Shown here one piece after another: positions 12,395-22,879 of a stretch of DNA of 64,000 bases. A program made the translations under genes and the position numbers. The notes beneath the pieces are model-generated. The model had not been told where the DNA came from. It was given only the letters and a program-made list of their open reading frames with translations, and did not search any database. Within the stretch, counting starts at the first letter, position 1; every line of letters begins with the position of its first letter. Source of the DNA: Tubulanus polymorphus (Eukaryota > Nemertea > Palaeonemertea > Tubulaniformes > Tubulanidae); NCBI RefSeq assembly GCF_964204645.1, contig NC_134027.1:7366485-7430484 (forward strand). Reading direction: 5' to 3'.

Positions 12395-12490
12395 TAATAA
12401 TAATAATAATAATAATAATAATAGTAATAATAATAATAATAATGATTGATTAATAATAATAATAATAATAATCATAATAATAATGATTGA
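12108..12490. repeat. AAT/ATT microsatellite within LINE 3' UTR, copy 1
   Basis: Interrupted runs of AAT with TGATTGATT interruptions. It lies inside the LINE 3' UTR. It is one AAT unit longer than the copy at about 16300-16679, the only difference I can see between the duplicated units. Confidence 0.9.
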
Positions 12491-12621
12491 TTACAAATAT
12501 GGAGAAAGCAAATGCCACAGATAATAATGATTACAAAGATAGATAGTCTAGTATAGCAGTCTAGTCAAGTTTAGTTAAGACTAAACACATACCAAGTTTT
12601 TCCTCAACGGGAGATGAATAA

Positions 12622-14076
12622 TTACGCGTATTTCAGTAATATTTGTTTTTTAAATTGGAATGATAGTGAATTTATGCTGGTGGATGAACGGATAACATTC
12701 GGAGTATTTCGCCAAATATTAGGCATCTGAGCTAAGAAGGATTTACTGTATAATTTGGATTTATGGAAAGCAGCTCTCGCATAGTTAAACTGTCTGGTAT
12801 TGTGGGAGTGGAAGTTGAAATTATGATGAAATAAATTTAGCAGTGGAGTTGGGAGGGAGTTATGAGTGTATTGAAATCCTAATTTGATAATTTCCAGTTG
12901 AATCAGATCATGGAATTTAAGTATTTTATATTTTTTGAAAATAGGACCTGTTGGGGCGTTGTAAGCTGAGTTTTCGATGAGTCTTAGTGCTTTTTTCTGA
13001 ATAGTAAAGAGACTTTTGGATTGACTAGATGATAACAATGGCCCCCACGCAATAAGTGCATACGTTAGGTGACTTTGGATATAGCTTATATATAACAGTT
13101 TTTTAGTCCAGCAGGGAATGAGATTTCTTAAGCTTCTTAAAAGATATAAATTTTTGTTTAATTTGTTAATTAATTGTTTTACATGAGGTTCCCAATTTAG
13201 ACGATCATCAATTAGCAAACCAAGAAATTTAGTAGAGTTTACTATTTCAAGAGAGTGTTTTCCAAATACTATTTTGTATAATGATTTGTCAATGGTTTTA
13301 TCTTTTGAAAAAAGTAAGTACTTTGTCTTATCTATGTTAAGAGTGAGTTTATTTGAGTTAAACCAGTCAATGATAATATTGAGATCAATTTTAGCATTAT
13401 GCAATAGTAAATTCATATGTTTGTTGGAAATAAGTAAGTTAGTATCATCTGCAAAGGAAACAGCTTTAGTGTAGCAGAGGTTGTGATTAAGATCATTGAC
13501 ATAAATAAGAAAAAGTAAGGGCCCAAGGACCGATCCCTGTGGGACACCAAATGAAACGGTATTATAGGAAGAGTAGGAATTATTGAATTTAACAAATATT
13601 TTACGATTGCATAAATATGATTTGAACCAATTATAGGCATGACCTCGAATACCATAGTGGGATAATTTAAATAATAATTTGTTGATATCGAGGGAGTCAA
13701 AAGCCTTAGATAAGTCCAGAAAGAGGCCAAGGGAGTGATCCCCCTTTTCAAGATTTTGTAGTATAGAGCCTGTAAATTCTGTGATTGCGTGAGTAGTAGA
13801 GTGTTTTGGTCTAAATCCATATTGGCTGTTATTCAGTATGTTATGTTTGCATAGAAATTTATAAAGTCTATTGTGAACAAATTTTTCTAGTATTTTCGAC
13901 ATGACCGGAAGTAAAGATATTGGTCGGTAGTTATTAAGGAGCTGTTTGTTTCCATTTTTATATAGAGGAATTACCTGAGAAATTTTCATACTATCTGGAA
14001 ATATACCATCCTGAAGGGATTTATTGCAGAGAATTGTCAGAGGATCGATAATATTGGATATAATTAGTTTAAGCAT
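12622..14076 (-). pseudogene. LINE ORF2 fragment: reverse transcriptase and C-terminus
   Basis: The intact part of ORF2 left in unit 1. Motifs are the same as in the longer copy: NNYRPISLLPVMSKI, LFLDLSKAFD, GVPQGSVLGPLLFLIYVNDL and the catalytic SFADDT. It ends at LLKYA. The N-terminal endonuclease is absent because the duplication unit ends here. It is not expected to be a working gene. Confidence 0.9.
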
Positions 14077-14238
14077 TCTATTATTCAGTAATACTCAGTA
14101 CTGAAATGTAAAAATAGGTTATAAACTCAAATAGAACAGATCGATCGTGTGAACTGAAACAGTACAGTACCCGTCAGTAGTAGTACACAGTAGAAAACAT
14201 CATCAATTTCTTGCAAATCAAAAAGATCAATTATGTAC

Positions 14239-14403
14239 CTTTTTCAAGTAGTCATCCAGCACCATTTTCAATGCCCTTATTTTCACTGTTTTTCTGTCTT
14301 TGCCCCCATACTCTAAAACTTTTCCTATCAAAAGTTTTGTTTGCGCTTTCGGTAAATCGACACATTTCACAGCGCTCCAAACAATTTTCTTTCGGGCCGA
14401 CAT
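14239..14403 (-). pseudogene. MRPS17: Duplicated MRPS17 exon 1 (orphan)
   Basis: Identical to MRPS17 exon 1, with start codon, GTACAT donor and about 130 bp of intron ending in the original acceptor at 14101-14102. Only 4 nt (TACT) of exon 2 follow before the junction filler. Splicing to this local acceptor gives a Tyr codon and then an immediate TGA, so a transcript from this copy would end right after exon 1. Splicing over unit 1 to the true exon 2 at 9908 could still rescue a normal product; that is inference. Confidence 0.85.
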
Positions 14404-15053
14404 CTTTTTAGATAACACGATGAACCGTCAGGTGCTGCCGCTATGTTTGTCGTTGACGACGAATACTAACCATTACTTGCATCCCACAGTAAGAATAGTA
14501 AGCATATCATGGGGCAGCACGCGACGGTAGAAAATCTGACACTCGCGGTGTGCTGGATCCCGCAGTTTTCACGAATAAGTTCACCTCAAATTGTTGGTGT
14601 AATTTCCATTGATTACTTCATGTTTTCAATGAGGATAACAATTCAAACCTAACTGATTTAAGCTTAAACTTTTTCATGAAACCGGACCATGGACCTGAGC
14701 GAAAAAGATTTTGCAATGAACCTTAGTGATGAACCAGTGCACTGTTACCATAAAATGGCCATAGAAATCATCTGCTAGAAATCCCTGACTAAGATAGAAT
14801 AGTTTTGACTGAGAGTTGATTTTGCAAGCCTTGCCCCAGACAAACGGTTCGGCTATCGCGTAAGACCAATTGAATTATATAATGATATAAATATATAATG
14901 ACCGTTATATGTACCCGAAGCCATTAATGTTCGATAGAATATTGGAATTTGGACTTAACTTTCGTCAAATGAAACGATAGTACATCATGGATCTTCCATA
15001 TATCAATTATTTCCTGTGGTATAACATTGATTGGGAACTTTACGGTATTATAG

Positions 15054-16116
15054 ATGATAGACGGCAGTTCATCATCTGAGATGATGATGCTGCAAATGTG
15101 CCAATTTATATTGGTATTCAGGTTATTTGTAGTAAGTGAACAATTAAGTGGAAATTTTGTGAGAAGAGTGATAAATGCAAATCCGGTACCGTTCAAGACG
15201 ATCGAAAATCAACGCTCTAAAATACGTTGTGCTTCTTATTGTTCAAACGAAAGACATATTTGTCGGTCGTTTTCACTATCTAATCAAACCTCGTCGGGTT
15301 TACTTCAATGCCAGCTCTATGATCATGTACCATCAGATTTGGGCGAACAACCAGTAGAGTTATTTATTCACAGTAGTTTAAACAGTAAGTTGGTTTTTTC
15401 AAAGAAGATTGATTGTAGATTTTCCGGTGAATTTACAGATATTGTCTATCAAGTCACATTCTTTGTTATTTGCTCTGAATTTCTTCAAACATTTTCCAGG
15501 CTGTTCCCATTTGCGCGTCGGTTGGAATGGATCAGAAATAAGTAATACGAAGTATCTTAAGCACGATTCTACCTTGCTTGTATTCACAAAGAAAGCATTT
15601 GTATGTTATGGTAAAGTTAAAAGATGGAAATATGACAGAGATAGTACGAATGCCGAAGACGCTCATGTCTCCATATGGCGACCGACAAATGATAGCCTGA
15701 AATACAAGATTATTGGTTACAACATACTTTCGTCTGGTGAAGCTGGGACATGGGTAGAACAAGTTCCCGAAGCTGATCAGATAGCAGTAGAACCAGGCGA
15801 CGTCATTGGTGTTCATGCAACTGATAATCAGAGTAAAGCATTTCTACTTTACAGGCAATGGAAACCGTTAGTAATACCTATTTTGAGCAAATATTTTTTT
15901 ATTTTGGATTCTAGGAATGAATCCAGTAGCATCGAACGCATGATTGCCGCATTGTCTTGTTGTAGGTCATATGGTGGCTCCCCATCCCCAGAGATGTCAC
16001 CGATTTTGCAGTCTGTTGGAGTCGTATTTGAGAGTGATTTGGTTCTTGGAACAAGTGTAACGTTTAGAAATTCGGGGCACTGGCGTGAATATTTATTGAT
16101 GGCAATGTTGAACTAG
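15054..16116 (+). CDS. Secreted PAN/apple-like plus beta-sandwich protein, copy 2
   Basis: The second copy of the gene at 10862, with the same exons shifted by 4192 bp (15054-15384 and 15500-16116) and identical protein: hydrophobic leader, cysteine-rich PAN/apple-like segment and the beta-rich domain with VEPGDVIGVHA. Since its upstream 550 bp are also copied, both copies could be expressed. The family is not one I can name, and the boundary of the last exon is uncertain as in copy 1. Confidence 0.6.
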
Positions 16117-16299
16117 AATACAGAAGTAAGAAAAGTACACGTGGTACACGAACTTTTGAAAAATAATAATAATAATTTATTTTCGTAAACCGGTTACGAG
16201 GTATCCAGTGCAAGCCAACAGGCTGTACATAAAATTAAGGCGCTGGAACCTTGTGCAGAGTGCAGGGGAATGTGCAGTGATACTTATAAATAATGCTAT

Positions 16300-16318
16300 T
16301 AATAATCCTAATGCTAAC

Positions 16319-16352
<34 letters not shown>

Positions 16353-16386
16353 CTAACAATAATAATACATGTAATGCTAATCAATG

Positions 16387-16419
<33 letters not shown>

Positions 16420-16549
16420 CAAATTCTAATAATAATGACAACAATAACTTATACAAATACAAATACAATGATAATCATAATTACGGCAATATACTATAAC
16501 CATTAATATTTCAGTAATTTAGGTAAAGATACTCATAATGATAATAATA

Positions 16550-16580
<31 letters not shown>

Positions 16581-16679
16581 TGATAATAATAATAATAATA
16601 ATAATAATAATAGTAATAATAATAATAATAATGATTGATTAATAATAATAATAATAATAATCATAATAATAATGATTGA
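16300..16679. repeat. AAT/ATT microsatellite within LINE 3' UTR, copy 2
   Basis: Same interrupted AAT array as at 12108-12490, shorter by one AAT unit. It lies in the LINE 3' UTR. Confidence 0.9.
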
Positions 16680-16810
16680 TTACAAATATGGAGAAAGCAA
16701 ATGCCACAGATAATAATGATTACAAAGATAGATAGTCTAGTATAGCAGTCTAGTCAAGTTTAGTTAAGACTAAACACATACCAAGTTTTTCCTCAACGGG
16801 AGATGAATAA

Positions 16811-19800
16811 TTACGCGTATTTCAGTAATATTTGTTTTTTAAATTGGAATGATAGTGAATTTATGCTGGTGGATGAACGGATAACATTCGGAGTATTTCG
16901 CCAAATATTAGGCATCTGAGCTAAGAAGGATTTACTGTATAATTTGGATTTATGGAAAGCAGCTCTCGCATAGTTAAACTGTCTGGTATTGTGGGAGTGG
17001 AAGTTGAAATTATGATGAAATAAATTTAGCAGTGGAGTTGGGAGGGAGTTATGAGTGTATTGAAATCCTAATTTGATAATTTCCAGTTGAATCAGATCAT
17101 GGAATTTAAGTATTTTATATTTTTTGAAAATAGGACCTGTTGGGGCGTTGTAAGCTGAGTTTTCGATGAGTCTTAGTGCTTTTTTCTGAATAGTAAAGAG
17201 ACTTTTGGATTGACTAGATGATAACAATGGCCCCCACGCAATAAGTGCATACGTTAGGTGACTTTGGATATAGCTTATATATAACAGTTTTTTAGTCCAG
17301 CAGGGAATGAGATTTCTTAAGCTTCTTAAAAGATATAAATTTTTGTTTAATTTGTTAATTAATTGTTTTACATGAGGTTCCCAATTTAGACGATCATCAA
17401 TTAGCAAACCAAGAAATTTAGTAGAGTTTACTATTTCAAGAGAGTGTTTTCCAAATACTATTTTGTATAATGATTTGTCAATGGTTTTATCTTTTGAAAA
17501 AAGTAAGTACTTTGTCTTATCTATGTTAAGAGTGAGTTTATTTGAGTTAAACCAGTCAATGATAATATTGAGATCAATTTTAGCATTATGCAATAGTAAA
17601 TTCATATGTTTGTTGGAAATAAGTAAGTTAGTATCATCTGCAAAGGAAACAGCTTTAGTGTAGCAGAGGTTGTGATTAAGATCATTGACATAAATAAGAA
17701 AAAGTAAGGGCCCAAGGACCGATCCCTGTGGGACACCAAATGAAACGGTATTATAGGAAGAGTAGGAATTATTGAATTTAACAAATATTTTACGATTGCA
17801 TAAATATGATTTGAACCAATTATAGGCATGACCTCGAATACCATAGTGGGATAATTTAAATAATAATTTGTTGATATCGAGGGAGTCAAAAGCCTTAGAT
17901 AAGTCCAGAAAGAGGCCAAGGGAGTGATCCCCCTTTTCAAGATTTTGTAGTATAGAGCCTGTAAATTCTGTGATTGCGTGAGTAGTAGAGTGTTTTGGTC
18001 TAAATCCATATTGGCTGTTATTCAGTATGTTATGTTTGCATAGAAATTTATAAAGTCTATTGTGAACAAATTTTTCTAGTATTTTCGACATGACCGGAAG
18101 TAAAGATATTGGTCGGTAGTTATTAAGGAGCTGTTTGTTTCCATTTTTATATAGAGGAATTACCTGAGAAATTTTCATACTATCTGGAAATATACCATCC
18201 TGAAGGGATTTATTGCAGAGAATTGTCAGAGGATCGATAATATTGGATATAATTAGTTTAAGCATTCTATTATTCAGTAAGTCATTACCACCAGTGGTCT
18301 TTTTTGGGGCTAGGTTGTTGATAATCCTCAAGATTTCCTCCTTGTTGGTTGGATTTAAAAAGATTGAGTGGGCATTCCTTGCCCCCATGTAAGTTGTAAA
18401 ATTGTTTTTAGAACTTGGACATTTGTTTGCATAAGAGCTACCAATCGAAGAAAAGAAGTTACAAAATTGTTGGCTTATTGATTTAGGTTCCTCAACAAGT
18501 TTATTATCGATGATGAATTTATTAGGGATCCCCGATCTGTCATTTAATTTACCTGTGGATTGCTTCAAAAATTGCCATAATTTGCGACTATTATTGGAAA
18601 ATAATACAATTTTGTTTGCATAGTACGATTTCTTTTGACGCCTTTTAATGTAATTTAAATTATTTCTGTAAAGAATATAGTTTTTATAACGTTGGTCAGA
18701 TTTGTCCAGATTCAATACTTTTTTATAAAGATGATCGCATTTCTTAGAGCATTTTAAAATTGATTTAGACATCCATGGTTCGTAAATATGAACTTTCTTC
18801 TTAACTTCTATTAGTGGGGATACGTTATTTATGATTAAATTTATATGCGACATAATGAAATCGTAACAACCATTACAATCGAGCAGGTTGACAGGAGTCC
18901 AGTCTAGTTGTGAAAGCATACGATTTATCCTATCGATATTCTGGGTATTAAAATTCCGAGTATAATGTTTACTGGTTGTTGAAGGTTTTCGTTTATAACG
19001 CACGGTCACGAGGCATGGTAAATGATCAGACAGGTGTGAAATCAGGATAGCACTTTGATGATCAGAACTCAGCGCCGGAGAGAGATATATATTGTCAATT
19101 AACGTGGCTGTCGCGTGTGTTATTCTAGTTGGCCGTAAAATAGTTGGAAAAAGATTATTTGATAAATTGATATCCAAAAATTTGGAAGTGTTTTTATGAT
19201 GATTAATGTTAATATAATCTAGATTTTGGTCCATTCCTAATATCATTTCGCACTTTTCATTCTTAATTTTGCGTATTAAATTTTCGTATTCGGAAAGAAA
19301 TTCAATTTCACTAGTTCCTGGGACACGGTAGAGTTCGCCAATGATTGTCCTTTTACTAGATTGAAAAGCCATATCAATTTCAATAAAACAAGATTCAAAT
19401 TTACCTTCAATGAACACTTCTAGATCCGGTCTCTTATTATAGGTTAAGTTATTACTTATATAAATTGCTACTCCTCCACGCTGTTTCAAAACTCTGTGAT
19501 TCTCTATTAATTGATAACCAGGAATTTTGCATAACATTGAATTGTAGTCAGTCAACATAGCATAATGATGTCAATGGTAACATTTTGGGATTTAAGTTTT
19601 TCAATCAATATTTTGAGTTGGTCAAATTTGTTGTTAAGACTATGTATGTTAAGTTGAATTATATTAAGGTTATTCGTATTCATACTGAAATGGTTTTTTA
19701 ACTCGTGCAATTCGAGGTACGGGCATTGATTACTGAACATTTCCAATTCACTATCATTATCTAATAAATTGTTGAGATGAAAATTTTCATTTTCCTTTAA

Positions 19801-19842
19801 TCTGTCTAAATACGTGAAAAAGTTTGTGTTACCGAGACACAT
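16811..19842 (-). pseudogene. LINE ORF2: endonuclease and reverse transcriptase, frameshifted
   Basis: ORF2 of the LINE, read from 19842 down. The first 96 residues (19552-19842) carry the start of an apurinic-type endonuclease (IIQLNIHSLNNKFDQL, then VTIDIIMLC). The frame then breaks, and a second 915-residue frame from 19558 continues with GGVAIYISNN, LGMDQNLDYI, RPTRITHATATLIDNIYLS and SDHLP. Reverse transcriptase motifs follow: YRPISLLPVMSKI, LFLDLSKAFD, GVPQGSVLGPLL, SFADDT and TKFLGLLIDD. The break falls where members of the family have the catalytic ETW(L) motif; the sequence passes from MLC to LTDYN with a change of frame, so the motif is lost. One change, likely a deletion of about 10 bp, explains this. 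The rest is open, so inactivation looks recent. Confidence 0.9.
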
Positions 19843-20112
19843 GTTTAATTAATTTATACCACGGTCAAAAAAGGATTATGAATCAGGGAAAAGAATAAAG
19901 AATAATTATAAAATAAATAAATAAATATAAATATAAATACAATTCCAGAACTCGGATGTATGAGTATAGGTCAGAAATGCATGACTGCTTTATGGACATG
20001 GTTTACAAGGTACACAATATATTGATCTACGACTGAATGGCCTACTCAGTGGTTTATATAGATACACGCTTTTCGGAATAGTTCATCGTAAAGATCATAA
20101 AGACACTACAGT

Positions 20113-20622
20113 TTACTCGCTCGTTGATTGTATTGTTTTCTCGAAGTCCGCATAACCACATAAATGAATTTTGATGTCATCGATGATGGCCCATACCTTC
20201 CCATCGAGTGACCACACTGCCGATACTTTTTCGTGTTTGTAGAGAAATTTAACAAAGTCAGCTCTCGGTTTGGTCAGGTCTTCGGATATAGAAATTTTCG
20301 TACTTTTTAGTTTGCGTCGATTTTTTAGAATGTTCACTTTATCTAAGTGTCGAACGAATTTGACAATCATCGGTCTCGGCTTCCGGGGGTCTCTGGATTT
20401 TCTTCCGACGCGATGAATCCGATCTATTTGAAGAGGTTCGACTATTATATCTAGTTTTGTTTTGAATAGATTAATGCATTTCGATAGGCAATCCTCATTG
20501 TCTTCTTCTGTCAAATTGAAGATTCTTACCGAGTTGCGCCGAGTATACATCTCGAGTTCCTCTGTTGCTGAGTTTGATTCGATGATGCAGTTATCGTATT
20601 CGGACACAGTTTTTAATAGCAT
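20113..20622 (-). CDS. LINE ORF1 RNA-binding protein (L1-type C-terminal domain)
   Basis: A 169-residue ORF just upstream of the LINE ORF2 on the same strand. It resembles the RRM and C-terminal part of L1/CR1-type ORF1 nucleic-acid chaperones: MYTRRNSVRIFNL, DRIHRVGRKS, RPMIVKFVRHLDK and ISEDLTKPRADF. The usual N-terminal coiled coil is short or missing, so the ORF may be 5'-truncated. Confidence 0.8.
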   Translation of the reverse strand: MLLKTVSEYDNCIIESNSATEELEMYTRRNSVRIFNLTEEDNEDCLSKCINLFKTKLDIIVEPLQIDRIHRVGRKSRDPRKPRPMIVKFVRHLDKVNILKNRRKLKSTKISISEDLTKPRADFVKFLYKHEKVSAVWSLDGKVWAIIDDIKIHLCGYADFEKTIQSTSE

Positions 20623-20640
20623 AATGTTTTGGAAAATGCA

Positions 20641-21205
20641 GTTTTTCCTATATACTGCGCGATTTACAAAAAGCTGTGTCTTAAAGAAAACACTAAAGCT
20701 GCGTTCACACTATACGATGATAAATACTTTCACACCAGTTTGCTTTCTTGAGTTTGCTTTCAGTTTGCTGAATGAAGAAAAATATGGCGACAAATATTAT
20801 TCAAACATGTCAAATGGTCGACCGATCTGAAATTCCCCTTCATAGTTATCTTGAAGGAAACTTTTCCAACCTGAGATTTCTTCATTCCTATAGAACCTAT
20901 TCCTATGTAATATCAATATATATGATGATTGCAGAGAAATTACTTGTTGTTGCATTTGAATTGGTTTTGGCAGATAGAAGAGGTTAAATGACGACCCACG
21001 TTATTGTTACGAAACCTATCGATTGCTTATCAGTAGCTTAAAAACTTGGCATCGTCGTGCTGGCTCGTTGATCAGAGAATCCAAACGAAGCAGATTAAGA
21101 TCATAGAGAATAGAAGAAAACCGTGAAAAATTATAAAAAGTACATGAAGTTTGTCATATTGCTTGTTACTTGTACTTGAATCGTTTTACTGGTGTAGTTT
21201 ATTGT
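20641..21205. other. Intergenic, nothing recognised
   Basis: Short stop-rich frames only. The string gctgcgttcacactatacg near 20700 looks like transposon-derived sequence, but I found no partner repeat in the window. Confidence 0.35.
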
Positions 21206-21690
21206 CTACAAGTGAATAAACCTTGAGCTGTCACTCTGAAATTTTCGTTGACTAACGTAATATAATAGAAAGTTGATACACGAGTTGAGAACTGATGTAA
21301 TGTTGTACGCTGTATTGGATGCCTCTACTCGTTTTCCAATTATATATTCGCTCATTTTTGAAACAGAACCCGGGATTTCAAATATCAAAAATATACGATG
21401 CTCATTGTGGGTTACCATTTTCGTTGCTTTCGATTCGGTAAGTTTTGAGACTTGCTGATTTGTCATGTATTTACGTTTCTGCAATTTCACGTACAAACAA
21501 CCAACAGAAGAATATTTGCTAGGAAAACCAGAAACGTGGGTATGATGATTCCTCGTAGTAACGGGTCGAACATAAAGTTAAACATTCGAAATATCTTTCG
21601 ATGAGAGCTTGATCTGAAGATAGTTTCTTCTTGAACGCATAAATACCCCTGAAAAGTGTAAATGGTAAGTGTCGCGGAGTAATACAAAAA
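21206..21690 (-). pseudogene. Class A GPCR C-terminal fragment, frameshifted
   Basis: Two overlapping minus-strand frames together read as the second half of a peptide-type rhodopsin-family receptor. An extracellular loop 2 stretch (GYLCVQEETIF) is followed by a TM5 helix (GIIIPTFLVFLANILLLVV). After a one-base frame change near 21490 come a basic loop (YVKLQKRKY), LTESKATKMV, part of TM6 (IFLIFEIPGSVSKM) and TM7 (ITSVLNSCINFLLYYVSQRKF). The start of TM6 reads as hydrophobic only in another frame, hinting at further small indels. TM1-TM4 were not found upstream. I read it as a decayed receptor; an assembly error is the alternative. Confidence 0.65.
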
Positions 21691-22879
21691 AACTTTAGAA
21701 AAATAAAGCGAGGAAAAATATCACAATTTTAAGGCGCACTTTCGTCATCATTATTGCAGCCTTTAACGGTACTATGATGGTAACGAGTCGGTTTACTGTC
21801 AAGACGGTTAACCAGTTTCTTAACAACAAAAAAGCTTTGTAAAAAATAACCGAGCCGATGTACACTTTTGGGTCAACATTCTAGGGTCCATATCTGTCCA
21901 CAGCAGCGCTGCCAATTCGAGCTGACAGTAGAAAATACCTAAGTGGTTCCAAAATGAACTGTATTACCAAGAATAAGTTATCGATAGCGGCCAACAGAGT
22001 GTCAGTAGAAACGCGGAACGATGGTCGTATTTCAAACGCACAAACACGATGATTACTAATGAATTAAACGTGATTCCAAATAAAATAAACGGAGGTAAAC
22101 ATGTAAGCATTCATTTCCCAGCGTCCTTGTCCGAAAAGTGTATCGTTGACAGGTTCTTTATTCATAGCCGCCTGATCTACTCGCGCAAGTCACTATGTCA
22201 TCAAGACGTCGAACAATTAAGGATACTTACTAACTAATGAGCACCAAAGTTATGTGGCTCGTGTGAATCAGGTCTTTAACCGTAGAATAGCCGGACACAT
22301 ATATGTAAGGCGATAGAAATGATTCTCTAAAATGTGAATTTCGAAGATCCAAATCGATCGAAGTGAAAAAGGTTGATTTGCGATGATCTCCTGTCGATTC
22401 AAAATTGCATTAACAACAAAACCCAACAAATTCATAAATGAATGAAAGTCACTGTATGTTTCAGCAATATCAGGTAGCTAATACCGATATCACATTTCCG
22501 TGAATTCGGATGAAATGAGATACGGCTTTATACACCGCCTAACCAATTAACGATATAAAGATATGGTTCGCTTTAAATCATGTCTGTATGAATGTATACG
22601 AGATACGATAGGAACGATGTAACTCAAAAGCAGACATCAGGGGTACAATTAAAATTCTTCTAGAATATGAGAAAAAAGGAAGTCGGTGTTAGGCTTAATT
22701 ATTATGTTCATTGAGATATTCCAAAATGAGTGCCCGCACATTGTCGAGTAGTTAATCAATGATAATAGTAGTGAGTTTTATTTACAAAAAGAATTTACAA
22801 ACATACTTAAAACATCGTTCGTTCATCAATATCGAAGTTTATAGAATTAAACGTTTCTCAGCATGCATACATACGTATT
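21691..22879. other. Intergenic, nothing recognised
   Basis: No ORF with convincing protein character on either strand. It probably contains the 3' UTR of the Ig/FN3 receptor gene that ends at 22880 on the minus strand. Confidence 0.35.

Larger units (their letters stand above)
9905..14091. repeat. Tandem segmental duplication, unit 1 (4187 bp)
   Basis: This unit is repeated directly at 14097-18280 with an offset of 4192 bp, falling to 4189 bp after an AAT microsatellite that is one trinucleotide shorter in unit 2. All ORFs within the two units translate identically. It contains the MRPS17 intron and exon 1, the PAN/beta-sandwich gene and the 3' two thirds of a LINE. A 5-bp filler (tactc, 14092-14096) separates the units. 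Confidence 0.95.
11960..14091 (-). mobile_element. CR1/L2-group LINE, copy 1, cut at the duplication junction
   Basis: A minus-strand non-LTR retrotransposon, same element as the one at 16.1-20.7 kb. It retains the reverse transcriptase and C-terminal region (12622-14076) and the 3' UTR with its AAT-rich microsatellite; the 3' end is near 11965, after ACGAAAATAAATT and an ATT tail. It stops abruptly at 14091, where the next duplication unit begins, so its endonuclease part is missing because of the duplication, not because of ordinary 5' truncation during reverse transcription. Confidence 0.9.
14097..18280. repeat. Tandem segmental duplication, unit 2 (4184 bp)
   Basis: Direct copy of 9905-14091. 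At its left edge it keeps AGTACTGAAATG, the MRPS17 exon 2 acceptor plus 4 nt of exon. At its right edge it continues into the rest of the LINE, so unit 2 has the original right flank and unit 1 the original left flank. Confidence 0.95.
16155..20640 (-). mobile_element. CR1/L2-group LINE, nearly full length
   Basis: Minus-strand non-LTR retrotransposon with ORF1 (20113-20622), an intergenic gap of about 270 bp, ORF2 (16811-19842, broken by one frameshift) and a roughly 650-bp 3' UTR. The UTR contains AAT microsatellites and ends after ACGAAAATAAATT with an ATT tail near 16157. The 5' boundary is not sharp; I place it just upstream of ORF1, so it may be slightly 5'-truncated. The duplication breakpoint at 18280 lies within it. 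Confidence 0.88.

Noticed and set aside
21206-22879. Possible first half (TM1-TM4) of the decayed GPCR
   Set aside because: I looked on the minus strand upstream of 21690 and found no helix-like frames with receptor motifs.
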